Of a stretch of DNA of 64,000 nucleotides, positions 51,896 to 61,451 are shown piece by piece (the first letter of the stretch is position 1; each line of letters starts with the position of its first letter). The position numbers were made by a program, and so were the translations under genes. This DNA is from CAYVQA01 sp045119035 (GTDB taxonomy: Bacteria; Bacillota_I; Bacilli_A; ML615J-28; CAG-313), in NCBI GenBank assembly GCA_045119035.1, contig JBGVCU010000004.1, positions 46,240 to 110,239 of the forward strand, in the 5' to 3' direction. The notes beneath the pieces are model-generated. The model ran no database searches and was not told where the DNA came from. It saw only the letters and a list, made by a program, of their open reading frames with translations.

Positions 51896-52525
51896 ATGCG
51901 TGGATTATTTATAACTTTTGAAGGAAATGATGGTTCAGGTAAATCTAGCGTCAGTTCTGCAATTAAAGAAGAATTAGAAAAATTAAATATAGATTTTATT
52001 ACAACTAGAGAACCAGGTGGTTCGATGATTGCTGAAAAAATTAGAGAAATCATCTTAGATAAAGAAAATAAAGAAATGGATCCTAAAACTGAAGCATTAC
52101 TTTATGCCGCAAGTAGAAGAGAACATTTAATTCATACAGTACTTCCAGCTTTAAAAGAAGGAAAAGTAGTACTATCTGACAGATATTTAGATAGTTCTTT
52201 AGTATATCAAGGAATAGCTAGAGGACTTGGTGTAGATGAAATCTTTAATATGAATGAATTTGCTGTTGAAGGATGTTTACCTGATTTAACTATTATGATT
52301 GCTGTACGTCCTGAAATTGGAATGAGTAGAATTAAGAAAAATCGTGGTGAACTTGATAGATTAGAACTTGAACAATTATCATTCCATAATATGGTATATG
52401 AAGGATATCATGAAATTGCTAAAAGATTCCCAGATCGTATTGTGATGATTGATGGAGAAAAAGCAAAAGAAGAAGTTATTGAAGAAGCTAAACAAATTGT
52501 ATTACAATATCTTAGAAGGAGATAA
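51896..52525 (+). CDS. tmk: Thymidylate kinase
   Basis: 209 aa; dTMP to dTDP. P-loop FEGNDGSGKSSVS near residues 8-20, TTREPGGSMIAEKIR near 37, SDRYLDSSLVYQG near 92. Starts with GAGGTAAC upstream. First gene of the tmk-holB-ricT-trmN6-rsmI cluster typical of Bacilli, here without yaaQ, yaaR and yabA. Confidence 0.96.
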   Translation: MRGLFITFEGNDGSGKSSVSSAIKEELEKLNIDFITTREPGGSMIAEKIREIILDKENKEMDPKTEALLYAASRREHLIHTVLPALKEGKVVLSDRYLDSSLVYQGIARGLGVDEIFNMNEFAVEGCLPDLTIMIAVRPEIGMSRIKKNRGELDRLELEQLSFHNMVYEGYHEIAKRFPDRIVMIDGEKAKEEVIEEAKQIVLQYLRRR

Positions 52526-52527
52526 CA

Positions 52528-53505
52528 ATGAAAATCTCTCAATTACTAGAAAATCAAAAAGATGTCATTAAGTTATTAACTAATAGCAAAAATAAAGATA
52601 AACTAGTACATGCATATATATTTGAAGGTGAAGATGGAGTAGGTACCTATGAAGCTGCATTGTATTTTTCAATGATGATGTTATGTAATAATGCTACTCC
52701 ATGCTTAAATTGTTCTACTTGTAATAGAATACTTAATAATGAACATAGTAATGTTTTAGTAATTAAACCTACTAATGGAGTAATTAAAAAAGAACAAATT
52801 ACTGATGTTATTAAAGAATTTTCAATGTCCGGTTTAGAAGAAGGTCCTAGAATATATATTATTAATCAAGCTGATAAAATGAATGTTGCATCATCTAATG
52901 CATTACTTAAATTCTTAGAAGAACCAGTTCCTAATAGATATGCAATTTTACTAACTTCTAATCACAATAGATTACTTGATACTATTATCTCTAGATGTCA
53001 ACTTATTAGATTTAAATCTTTATCAAAAGATTTTATGATAAATTATTATAAAACTCTTGGGGTAAATGAAGATGTTGCATATATCTTATCTAATTTAACA
53101 AAAGATTTTGAAGAAGCTCAAAACATGATAAATAATGGAGTTATTTTAGATATTATTGATTTAGCTAAAAAAGTTAATGATGATAGAAACAAAAAAAGAA
53201 ACCCATATATATCTTTTTATCAAAAATCAACTATTTTAAAAGATAATAAAGATTATAATGAAACATTTATTTCAATATTAATAATGATTTGCGAAGAACG
53301 AATCAAGTATTTAAATAATAACAATAATTATTATTTCTCAAATTTAGTTAATAGAACTCCTCATAAGAAAGATTCTATTTCAAAAACTATTAAAGAACTA
53401 GAAATTTATTGTAAATATCAAGAAAGAATGCATAACTATGTAAATGTAGATTTACAATATGCAAGTATGTTTATAGAACTTGAAAAGGAGGTGTACAATG
53501 GTTAA
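52528..53505 (+). CDS. holB: DNA polymerase III subunit delta prime
   Basis: 325 aa clamp-loader subunit. HAYIFEGEDGVGTYEAALYF shows the degenerate P-loop of delta prime (Gly-rich but without the lysine), four cysteines CNNATPCLNCSTC form the zinc module, then INQADKMNVASSNALLKFLEEP and SRCQLIRFK. It starts 2 bases after tmk and overlaps ricT by 8 bases. Confidence 0.92.
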   Translation: MKISQLLENQKDVIKLLTNSKNKDKLVHAYIFEGEDGVGTYEAALYFSMMMLCNNATPCLNCSTCNRILNNEHSNVLVIKPTNGVIKKEQITDVIKEFSMSGLEEGPRIYIINQADKMNVASSNALLKFLEEPVPNRYAILLTSNHNRLLDTIISRCQLIRFKSLSKDFMINYYKTLGVNEDVAYILSNLTKDFEEAQNMINNGVILDIIDLAKKVNDDRNKKRNPYISFYQKSTILKDNKDYNETFISILIMICEERIKYLNNNNNYYFSNLVNRTPHKKDSISKTIKELEIYCKYQERMHNYVNVDLQYASMFIELEKEVYNG

Positions 53506-54454
53506 AATTGTTGGTATTCAATTTAAAGAAACTAAAAGAGTATATTACTTTAATTCACTTCATTATAATTTTAAAGTTGGCGATAAAGTAATCGTAGACA
53601 CTGTACGCGGACTTGAAATTGGAACTGTATTAATTCCCACAACATTAAAGAAAAAAGAAGATATAGAATTTGAACTTAAAGATGTAATAAGAAAAGCTAC
53701 TGATAAAGATTTAGCTAATGAAATCGAAAATATTGAAAAAGCAAAAGTTGCTTTTGAATTTTTCAAAGAAAAAGCAATTGAATTTAATTTAGATATGAAG
53801 CCATTATATGCTGAATATACTATTGATAAATCAAAAGTAATCTTCTATTATGTCGCAGAAGATAGAGTAGACTTTAGAGATTTATTAAAAGTACTTGCTC
53901 CACAATTTAAAACAAGAGTTGAACTTCGTCAAATTGGTTCTCGTGAAGCAGCAAGAATAATTGGTGGAATTGGAACTTGTGGAAGAGAATTATGCTGTAA
54001 AACACATCTTACAAACTTTAATTTTGTAACAATGAAAATGGCAAAAGAACAAGGAATGAGTTTAAACACAGCAAAAATCAGCGGATGCTGTGGTAAACTT
54101 ATGTGTTGTATAGCATATGAAAATGAAATGTATAAAGAGTTAAAAAAAGAATTACCTGGTGTTGGTACATTTGTAGAAACTTCAACTTGTCCTAGATGTA
54201 AAATTGTTTCAGTAGATTATATTAAAAAATTATTTAAAACTCAAGAAGGTATTGATACAATGCCAGTAACCCATACACTTGAAGAAATTAAAGTTTTAGA
54301 TAAAGAAGATAAAATTGAAAATGAAACTGTTGAAACAGTTGAACTGGATGAAAATTTAGAAATAACTAGCGTTGTAGAAGAGGAAACTCCAAAACCAGCT
54401 AAGAAAAATAAATATGAAAAACGAATGTCAAAACAAAAAAATAGAAAAAATTAA
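53498..54454 (+). CDS. ricT: RicT/YaaT, PSP1-domain protein
   Basis: 318 aa from ATG 53498, with AAGGAGG 6-7 bases upstream inside holB. PSP1 domain: GDKVIVDTVRGLEIGTVL near residue 26, FYYVAEDRVDFRDLLK near 110. Cysteines GTCGRELCCKTHL, GCCGKLMCC and CP typically coordinate Fe-S clusters in the RicAFT (Y-) complex, which in Bacillus helps RNase Y maturation and phosphorelay control of sporulation. The acidic/Lys tail is variable. Its role in sporulation fits the spore genes elsewhere. Confidence 0.93.
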   Translation: MVKIVGIQFKETKRVYYFNSLHYNFKVGDKVIVDTVRGLEIGTVLIPTTLKKKEDIEFELKDVIRKATDKDLANEIENIEKAKVAFEFFKEKAIEFNLDMKPLYAEYTIDKSKVIFYYVAEDRVDFRDLLKVLAPQFKTRVELRQIGSREAARIIGGIGTCGRELCCKTHLTNFNFVTMKMAKEQGMSLNTAKISGCCGKLMCCIAYENEMYKELKKELPGVGTFVETSTCPRCKIVSVDYIKKLFKTQEGIDTMPVTHTLEEIKVLDKEDKIENETVETVELDENLEITSVVEEETPKPAKKNKYEKRMSKQKNRKN

Positions 54455-55208
54455 TGATTTATTAGGTTATGAAGGACTTAAAATAATTCAAAGACCAGAT
54501 GCTTTTAATTTTTCACTTGATTCAACACTACTTGCAGATTTTGTTACTATTCAAAAGAAAGATAAAAAGATTGTTGACTTAGGTTGTGGAAATGGATATA
54601 TACCTATTTTTATGACTTTAAGAACTAAATCCAAAATCTATGGAGTAGAACTTCAAGAAGATATATATGATTTAGCAGTAAGAAGTGTTAAACTTAATAA
54701 TTTAGAAGAACAAGTTAAAATTATTAATGGAAATATGAAAGATATATATAAAACACTAGGTGTTTCCCAATTTGATGTAGTAACTTGTAATCCACCTTAT
54801 TTTGTATATAAAGAAACAAGTAATTTAAATAAAAATGATTATTTAACAATTGCTCGTCACGAAGTTGAAGTTACACTTGATGAAGTTGTAAAAGCTGCTA
54901 ACATTTTACTTAAAGATGGTGGTACTTTTGCTATGGTACATCGAGCTGAAAGATTAATGGATGTTTTAGAAGCTTTTAGAAATCATTCTATTGAACCTAA
55001 AAGATTAAGATTTGTTTATCCTAAAATTACAGATAAAGAAGCTTTAATAATCTTAGTAGAAGGTAAAAAAAGTAAAAACAAAGGTGGATTAAAAGTTCTT
55101 AAACCACTTTATGAATATGATGAATTTGATAACTATACTGAAGAAATCTTAGAAATATTTAATTATAAAGAGAAAGTTTATGAAAAGACAACAAACATTT
55201 CAAAATAA
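54414..55208 (+). CDS. tRNA1(Val) (adenine-N6)-methyltransferase family (TrmN6/YabB)
   Basis: 264 aa SAM-dependent N6-adenine methyltransferase. LDSTLLADFV near residue 35, motif I KIVDLGCGNGYIPIFM near 52-67, and the catalytic NPPY in VVTCNPPYFVYK near 122. Position in the tmk-rsmI cluster equals yabB of B. subtilis. The ATG at 54414 overlaps ricT by 41 bases; a ribosome site is not obvious, so a later start is possible (conserved sequence begins near residue 15). Confidence 0.88.
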   Translation: MKNECQNKKIEKINDLLGYEGLKIIQRPDAFNFSLDSTLLADFVTIQKKDKKIVDLGCGNGYIPIFMTLRTKSKIYGVELQEDIYDLAVRSVKLNNLEEQVKIINGNMKDIYKTLGVSQFDVVTCNPPYFVYKETSNLNKNDYLTIARHEVEVTLDEVVKAANILLKDGGTFAMVHRAERLMDVLEAFRNHSIEPKRLRFVYPKITDKEALIILVEGKKSKNKGGLKVLKPLYEYDEFDNYTEEILEIFNYKEKVYEKTTNISK

Positions 55209-56037
55209 TAATGCTAAATTATATTTAGTAGCAACACCAATCGGAAATATGGAAGATATTACATTAAGAGCAATTAATGTATTAAAATCTGTTGATATTA
55301 TATATTGTGAAGATACAAGAAATACATCAAGATTATTATCTCATTTAGAAATTTCGAAAAAATTAAAAAGCTATCATCTTTTTAACGAAAATGATATTAC
55401 TGATGAACTTGTTAATAGAATTAAAAATGGTGAAAATGTAGCTGTAGTATCTGATGCTGGTATGCCTGCAATTAGTGATCCAGGTTGGCTTGCTGCTAAA
55501 AGATGCGCTGAAGAAGATGTTGATGTTGTTGTTGTTCCGGGTGTAAGTGCTGGTATTATGGCACTTGTTGCATCTGGTATTCCTTGTAATAATTATTATT
55601 TTGCAGGATTCTTAAATTCTAAATCATCAAAAAGATTAGAAGAACTTAAAAACTTAAGTGATAAAGAAGAAACAATTATTTTATATGAAGCACCACATAG
55701 AATAAAAGAAACTTTAGAACTAGTATATAAGGCTATGGGAAATAGATATATATGTTTAGCTAGGGAATTAACTAAAAAGTATGAAGAATACCTAAGAGGA
55801 ACTGTATTAGAAATTTTAGAAGTAGTTGATACTTTAAAAGGCGAAATGGTTTTAATTATTAGTGGAGCAAAAAAAGAAGATTTAATAAAAGATTTACTTG
55901 ATAAAACAATAAAAGAACATCACGCATACTATGTAGAAAAAGGATTTGATGCAAAAGAAGCTTTGAAAGTAGTAGCTAAAGATAGAGGTATTGCAAAAAG
56001 TATTGTATATCAAGAAATATTTGGTAAAAATAAATAA
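55180..56037 (+). CDS. rsmI: 16S rRNA (cytidine(1402)-2'-O)-methyltransferase
   Basis: 285 aa. LVATPIGNMEDITLRAI near residue 16, CEDTRNTSRLLSHL near 43, SDAGMPAISDPGW near 87 and ILYEAPHRIKETLE near 166 are the RsmI signatures of the tetrapyrrole-methylase fold. The start overlaps the previous gene by 29 bases and closes the cluster. Confidence 0.96.
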   Translation: MKRQQTFQNNNAKLYLVATPIGNMEDITLRAINVLKSVDIIYCEDTRNTSRLLSHLEISKKLKSYHLFNENDITDELVNRIKNGENVAVVSDAGMPAISDPGWLAAKRCAEEDVDVVVVPGVSAGIMALVASGIPCNNYYFAGFLNSKSSKRLEELKNLSDKEETIILYEAPHRIKETLELVYKAMGNRYICLARELTKKYEEYLRGTVLEILEVVDTLKGEMVLIISGAKKEDLIKDLLDKTIKEHHAYYVEKGFDAKEALKVVAKDRGIAKSIVYQEIFGKNK

Positions 56038-56042
56038 AAATT

Positions 56043-56066
56043 AAAGCGAGATAATCTCGCTTTTTT
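56043..56066 (+). terminator. Terminator of rsmI
   Basis: AAAGCGAG/CTCGCTTT stem, 5-base loop, T-run. Confidence 0.9.
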
Positions 56067-56081
56067 AAAGGAAAGGTATGT

Positions 56082-57461
56082 ATGGAACAAAGAAGAACAG
56101 ACCTAAATAAATTAAAAAGTTATAAATATTTACTTATTCTTACACTTCCAATATTCTTAGAATTACTTCTTAATGTATTTGTAGGTTATGTCGATCAAAT
56201 AATGATATCTAAAGATCCTGATGCAGTTACTGCAATAACTAATACAAATACAATACTTAGTGTATTTATAATTGCATTCCAAGTATTTTCAATGGGATCT
56301 GTTATTTTAATAAGTAATTTTAAAGGACAGAAAAATTATGATGCTGAAAAAAGTGTATATAGCGTATCATTTATACTTTCAGCAATAGTGGGTATTATAA
56401 TAAGCATCATTGTTATATTATTTGCGGAATACTTTTTTAATTGGATTGGACTTGATCCAAAATGTATGGATAAAGGACTTATATATATAAGAATAGTTGG
56501 AGGAGGAATGATTGTACAATCTATCATGACAATATTCTCCGCTTTCTTAAAAAGTAATTCACTAATGAAATATTCTACAATGATTAATGTAGTAGTGAAT
56601 TTAATTAACGTAACTGTAAACTTTATTACAATTCCTTATATAGGTATTGTTGGTGTAGCTCTTGCTACAACTTTATCTAGAATTGTAGGAACAATACTTA
56701 TGATTATTGTCTTTACTAAAAAGACAAATATCAATTTACTTAAAAAACCATTAAAGTATTTTAAAAAAGATACATTTAAACAAATAGTAAAAATTGGTGG
56801 ACCATCTGCAAGCGAAGCATTAAGTTATAATGCAAGCCAAATTATTATACTTGCTATTATAAATGGGTTAAATAATACTGAACTTGTTAATTTAAAATCG
56901 TATACAAGTATGTTTGCAATGTTTGCATATATGTTTACATCTGCAATTTCTCAAGCAATGCAGGTAGTAATAGGTGAACTTTTGGGAATGGGTAAATTAG
57001 AAGAAGCTAAAAAGAAAGTATACCAGACGCTAATATCAAGTACAATTTCTGCTGTTTTAATTGCATTTATATTCTATTTAATAAGTGATAGTGCATATAG
57101 TATTTTTGGTATAGTTGATCCTGAAGTTTTAAAGATTGGAAAAACTTTATTATTAATCGAAATAGTATTAGAATTTGGTAGAGCATTTAATATAGTATAT
57201 GTAAGAGCGCTTCAATCAAGTGGAGATATATTATTCCCTACAATTAATTCAGTAATATTCTGTTGGCTAGTTGCTGTTCTTGGAAGTTACCTTTTAGGCG
57301 GAAATAATGTATTGTTAAATTTAGGCCTTATAGGTATATGGCTTGCAATGATGTTAGATGAATTAATAAGAGCTGTTATCTTTTTTATTAGATATAAAAA
57401 AGGTAAATGGGAATTTATGTTAAAAAACTTACAAGCTAGAGAACAATTCAATGAATGCTAA
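56082..57461 (+). CDS. MATE-family efflux transporter
   Basis: 459 aa with about 12 hydrophobic helices in two similar halves, as in cation-coupled MATE exporters. The N-half starts LPIFLELLLNVFVGYVDQIMIS and the second half IVKIGGPSASEALSYNASQI; both have the P/G-rich turn between helices. Substrate (drug, cation or metabolite) cannot be told. AAAGG precedes the ATG within 15 bases of the rsmI terminator. Terminated separately. Confidence 0.9.
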   Translation: MEQRRTDLNKLKSYKYLLILTLPIFLELLLNVFVGYVDQIMISKDPDAVTAITNTNTILSVFIIAFQVFSMGSVILISNFKGQKNYDAEKSVYSVSFILSAIVGIIISIIVILFAEYFFNWIGLDPKCMDKGLIYIRIVGGGMIVQSIMTIFSAFLKSNSLMKYSTMINVVVNLINVTVNFITIPYIGIVGVALATTLSRIVGTILMIIVFTKKTNINLLKKPLKYFKKDTFKQIVKIGGPSASEALSYNASQIIILAIINGLNNTELVNLKSYTSMFAMFAYMFTSAISQAMQVVIGELLGMGKLEEAKKKVYQTLISSTISAVLIAFIFYLISDSAYSIFGIVDPEVLKIGKTLLLIEIVLEFGRAFNIVYVRALQSSGDILFPTINSVIFCWLVAVLGSYLLGGNNVLLNLGLIGIWLAMMLDELIRAVIFFIRYKKGKWEFMLKNLQAREQFNEC

Positions 57462-57472
57462 AAAATATCAAA

Positions 57473-57504
57473 AATAAGAAACAAATTATGTTTCTTATTT
57501 TTTA
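57473..57504 (+). terminator. Terminator of the MATE gene
   Basis: AATAAGAAAC/GTTTCTTATT stem and T-run. Confidence 0.85.
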
Positions 57505-57548
57505 CTTATATGCCAATTTTACCCTTTATAAAAATATTTAATCTTATT

Positions 57549-57579
57549 TTGTTACAAAATAAACAAAATGTGATATAAT
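57549..57579 (+). promoter_or_regulatory. PFOR promoter with Rex-like operator
   Basis: TTGTTACAAAATAAACAA (57549-57566) matches the Rex pattern TTGTTAA-N4-TTAACAA at 12 of its 14 fixed positions and overlaps the -35 region. The extended -10 TGATATAAT has its TATAAT at 57574-57579. Rex is a repressor released by NADH and commonly controls fermentation genes such as PFOR in Firmicutes. Confidence 0.55.
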
Positions 57580-57625
57580 AAATAAGTATAAAAATAATTT
57601 GTTAATTATAGGAGGAATAATTAAT

Positions 57626-60600
57626 ATGGCAAAAAAAGTTTTCCAATCTATGGATGGAAACCAAGCTGCTGCTCATGCTGCTTATGCGTTTACTGAAGTA
57701 GCCGGAATTTATCCAATTACTCCGTCATCTCCAATGGCTGAATATGCGGAACAATGGGCATCTCAAGGTAAGAAAAATTTATTTGGTATGCCTGTTAAAA
57801 TTGTAGAAATGCAATCTGAAGCTGGTGCTGCTGGTACAGTTCATGGTTCATTACAATCAGGAGCTTTAACAACAACATTTACAGCATCTCAAGGGTTATT
57901 ACTAAAAATCCCTAACATGTATAAAATCGCTGGGGAATTATTACCAGGTGTTATCCATGTTTCTGCACGTAGTTTAGCTGCTCAAGCATTATCAATCTTT
58001 GGTGACCACCAAGACGTTATGGCTTGCCGTCAAACAGGATTTGCAATGTTTGCAACTTCAAGTGTTCAAGAAGTTATGGACTTAGCTGGTGTTGCTCACC
58101 TTGCTGCAATTAAATCAAGCGTTCCATTTATGCATTTCTTTGATGGATTCAGAACATCTCATGAAATTCAAAAAGTTGAAGTATTAGATTACTCAGTATT
58201 TGAAGAATTATTAGATAAAGATGCAGTTTCTGCTTTCAGAAAACGTGCATTAAACTTCAATCATCCAGTAACTCGTGGTACTGCACAAAATGATGACGTT
58301 TACTTCCAAACAAGAGAAGCTCAAAACGAACATTACAATAAAGTTCCAGCAATCGTTGCTGATTACATGGCTAAAATTTCTGAAGTTACAGGACGTCACT
58401 ATGCTCCATTTGTATATTATGGTGCTGAAGATGCAACTGATATTATCGTTGCTATGGGTTCTGTAACTCAAACTGTAAAAGAAGTAGTAGATCACTTAAA
58501 TGAACAAGGACGTAAAGTTGGATGTATTACTGTTCACTTATATCGCCCATTCTCTACTGAATACTTATTTAATGTATTACCAACAACTGTTAAACGTATT
58601 GCCGTTTTAGATAGAACTAAGGAAAACGGATCACTTGGTGAACCATTATACTTAGATATTAAATCTGCATTCTACGGAAAAGAAAATCAACCACTTATCA
58701 TTGGTGGACGTTACGGATTATCAAGTAAAGATACAACTCCTGCTCAAATGATTGCTGTATTTGATCATTTAGCTAAAGAAGGACATAATAACTTCACAGT
58801 TGGTATCAATGATGATGTAACTCATTTATCAATTCCAGTTGGTCCAGAAGTAAAATTAGGTAAAGGTGTTTCTGAACTTGTATTCTATGGATTAGGATCA
58901 GATGGTACAGTTGGTGCTAATAAATCAACTATTAAAATTATCGGTGATAACACTGATAACTATGCTCAAGCATACTTTGCATATGACTCTAAGAAGAGTG
59001 GTGGTGTAACTAGATCACACTTAAGATTTAGTCCAAACCCAATTAATTCTCCATACTTAGTAAATTTAGCAGACTTCGTAAGCTGCTCAAATGAAGCATA
59101 TGTTGAAAAATATGATATGTTATCTTGCTTAAAAGATGGTGGAACATTCTTACTTAATACAGTTGTTCCAGCAGAAAAATTAGAAGCTCACTTACCAAAC
59201 AGCTTCAAAATCGCATTAGCTCAAAAACATGCACAATTCTATGTAATCGATGCTGTTAACTTAGCTATCAAAATTGGTTTAGGAAACAGAACTAATACAA
59301 TTTTACAATCTGCATTCTTTAAATTAAATGAACAAATTATGCCTTATGCTGAAGCACAAGACTTAATGAAAAAATATGCTTATAAAGCATATGGACGTAA
59401 AGGTGATGCAATTGTTCAATTAAACTACAAAGCTATCGAAATTGGTGCTGAAGGATTAGTTAAAGTTGAAGTTAAACCTGAATGGGCTAACCTTACTCCA
59501 GAAGTAAAAGTAGTTGATGAATCTCGTCCTGATTTCGTAAGAAACATTGCTGACGTTGTTAACTCAATTAAAGGATATGATTTACCAGTATCTGCATTCT
59601 TAGATACAGTAGATGGAACAATTCCTGCTGGTACTGCTGCTTATGAAAAACGTGGTACATCTAACTTCGTTCCTCTATGGAATCCTGAAAACTGTATTCA
59701 ATGTAACCAATGTGCATTCGTATGTCCTCATGCAGTAATTAGACCTTTCCTAGCTACTGATGAAGAAATTGCAAATGCTCCAGAAGGAACAATTGTAATT
59801 CCAGCTATGGGTCCTACACTTAAAGGATTACATTATTCAATTCAAATTTCTACACTTGACTGTACTGGATGTAACGTGTGCGTTAACCAATGTCCAGGTA
59901 AGAAAGGTGAAAAAGCTTTATCTTTAGTACCTGTTGCTAAGGCTCATGAAGCTAATCAAGCAGAAGTTGCTAAATACTTCTTCGACCAAGTATCTTATAA
60001 AGATCACTTAGTTGATAAAGCTGCTAACCCTAAAAACTCTCAATTTGCTCAACCATTATTTGAATTCTCTGGTGCTTGTGGTGGATGTGGAGAAACTCCT
60101 TATGTTAAATTAATCACTCAATTATTTGGTGATCATATGGTAGTTGCTAATGCTACAGGATGTTCTTCAATTTATGGAGGAAGTTATCCTGCTAGTCCAT
60201 ATACTACAAACAAAGATGGACATGGTCCAGCTTGGGCTAACTCTTTATTCGAAGACAATGCTGAATTCGGATTTGGTATGAAAGCTGCATCTGATGCATT
60301 AAGAGATGCTATTGCTACATTAATGGAAAATGCATTAGCTGAAGGATGCTGTGATGAACAAGTTGCTGCATTATTCACTAAATGGTTAGAAAACAGAAAA
60401 TCTTATAAAGTAACTAAAGAAGTTGCTGCTGAATTAGTTCCTTTACTAGAAACTAAAGATTGCGAAACTGCAAGAAGAATTCTTGAACTTAAAGATCACC
60501 TAGTTAAGAGATCTCAATGGATCTTCGGTGGTGACGGATGGGCATATGATATCGGTTACGGTGGATTAGACCACGTTCTTGCGTCAGGTGAAAATGTAAA

Positions 60601-61162
60601 TGTACTTGTATTTGATACGGAAATCTATTCAAATACAGGTGGTCAAGCATCTAAATCAACACCAATGTCAGCTATGGCTAAGTTTGCTGCAGCAGGTAAA
60701 CGTACACGTAAAAAAGATTTAGGTCGTATGATGATGTCTTATGGTAATGTATATGTTGCACAAGTTGCTATGGGAGCGGATAAAAATCAATTAGTTAAAG
60801 CTATGTTAGAAGCTGAAAACTATGATGGTCCATCAATTATTATTGCATATGCAACATGTATTAGTCATGGCCTTAAATGTGGTATGGGTAAATCAATTTC
60901 AGTGATGGGTGATGCTGTTAAATCAGGTTACTGGCACTTATATCGTTTTAACCCATTACTTGAAGAACAAGGTAAAAATCCATTTACTTTAGATTCAAAA
61001 GAACCAACTGAAAGCTTTAGAGATTTCATTATGGGTCAAGTACGTTATGCAGCAATCTTAAAACAATATCCAGAGCAAGCTGAAGAAATGTTCCAAATGG
61101 CAGAAAAACAAGCCAAAGAAAGATATATGGCATACAAGCGTTTAGCACAAATGGAATACTAA
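57626..61162 (+). CDS. nifJ: Pyruvate:ferredoxin (flavodoxin) oxidoreductase
   Basis: 1178 aa single-chain enzyme from ATG 57626 (GGAGG 10 bases upstream): pyruvate + CoA to acetyl-CoA + CO2 with reduction of ferredoxin. N-terminal GIYPITPSSPMAEYAEQW, then MQSEAGAAGTVHGSL; two [4Fe-4S] sites CIQCNQCAFVCPH (about residue 690) and CTGCNVCVNQCPG (about 747); C-terminal thiamine-diphosphate part with GACGGCGETPYVKL, GGDGWAYDIGYGGLDHVL and SNTGGQASKSTP. Higher GC and optimal codons suggest strong expression. Own promoter and terminator. Confidence 0.97.
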   Translation: MAKKVFQSMDGNQAAAHAAYAFTEVAGIYPITPSSPMAEYAEQWASQGKKNLFGMPVKIVEMQSEAGAAGTVHGSLQSGALTTTFTASQGLLLKIPNMYKIAGELLPGVIHVSARSLAAQALSIFGDHQDVMACRQTGFAMFATSSVQEVMDLAGVAHLAAIKSSVPFMHFFDGFRTSHEIQKVEVLDYSVFEELLDKDAVSAFRKRALNFNHPVTRGTAQNDDVYFQTREAQNEHYNKVPAIVADYMAKISEVTGRHYAPFVYYGAEDATDIIVAMGSVTQTVKEVVDHLNEQGRKVGCITVHLYRPFSTEYLFNVLPTTVKRIAVLDRTKENGSLGEPLYLDIKSAFYGKENQPLIIGGRYGLSSKDTTPAQMIAVFDHLAKEGHNNFTVGINDDVTHLSIPVGPEVKLGKGVSELVFYGLGSDGTVGANKSTIKIIGDNTDNYAQAYFAYDSKKSGGVTRSHLRFSPNPINSPYLVNLADFVSCSNEAYVEKYDMLSCLKDGGTFLLNTVVPAEKLEAHLPNSFKIALAQKHAQFYVIDAVNLAIKIGLGNRTNTILQSAFFKLNEQIMPYAEAQDLMKKYAYKAYGRKGDAIVQLNYKAIEIGAEGLVKVEVKPEWANLTPEVKVVDESRPDFVRNIADVVNSIKGYDLPVSAFLDTVDGTIPAGTAAYEKRGTSNFVPLWNPENCIQCNQCAFVCPHAVIRPFLATDEEIANAPEGTIVIPAMGPTLKGLHYSIQISTLDCTGCNVCVNQCPGKKGEKALSLVPVAKAHEANQAEVAKYFFDQVSYKDHLVDKAANPKNSQFAQPLFEFSGACGGCGETPYVKLITQLFGDHMVVANATGCSSIYGGSYPASPYTTNKDGHGPAWANSLFEDNAEFGFGMKAASDALRDAIATLMENALAEGCCDEQVAALFTKWLENRKSYKVTKEVAAELVPLLETKDCETARRILELKDHLVKRSQWIFGGDGWAYDIGYGGLDHVLASGENVNVLVFDTEIYSNTGGQASKSTPMSAMAKFAAAGKRTRKKDLGRMMMSYGNVYVAQVAMGADKNQLVKAMLEAENYDGPSIIIAYATCISHGLKCGMGKSISVMGDAVKSGYWHLYRFNPLLEEQGKNPFTLDSKEPTESFRDFIMGQVRYAAILKQYPEQAEEMFQMAEKQAKERYMAYKRLAQMEY

Positions 61163-61166
61163 AATT

Positions 61167-61209
61167 AAGAAAAGTGTTTGTAAGTTTATAACTTACAAAC
61201 ACTTTTCTT
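61167..61209 (+). terminator. Long hairpin after PFOR gene
   Basis: Perfect 20-bp stem AAGAAAAGTGTTTGTAAGTT with its complement at 61190-61209 and a 3-base loop, right after the stop. The 3' arm is T-rich; works in both directions. Confidence 0.85.
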
Positions 61210-61302
61210 GTGTATTAAGTAAAAACTTTTTAAGATATAAGAGTTTTGCTATGAAGCCTAAAAAAAGTATGTTATACTTATTAAGGAAATGAAAGAAATC
61301 AC

Positions 61303-61407
61303 GTTTGCATAAGTAAAATGAATTTAAGCAAACGGATTTAGAGGCTAATATTTTATTATAAATTGGATAGACTATTGCAATGACACTGGATAAGATACAG
61401 TGTCATT
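61303..61407 (+). promoter_or_regulatory. Structured leader of the HNH gene
   Basis: Two hairpins precede the gene: CGTTTGC/GCAAACG (61303-61309/61328-61334) and AATGACACTG/CAGTGTCATT (61379-61388/61398-61407) followed by TTAATG. The second could act as an attenuator, but its T-run is short. No riboswitch class is recognised. TATACT near 61274 could be a -10; I see no good -35. Confidence 0.4.
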
Positions 61408-61451
61408 TTAATGTGGTCTAGTGTGAATTCTTTAAAGTAGAGGTAGTAATT

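Noticed and set aside
61379..61407. Riboswitch or T-box ahead of the HNH gene
   Set aside because: Only simple hairpins are seen; no T-box sequence or known aptamer core is present.
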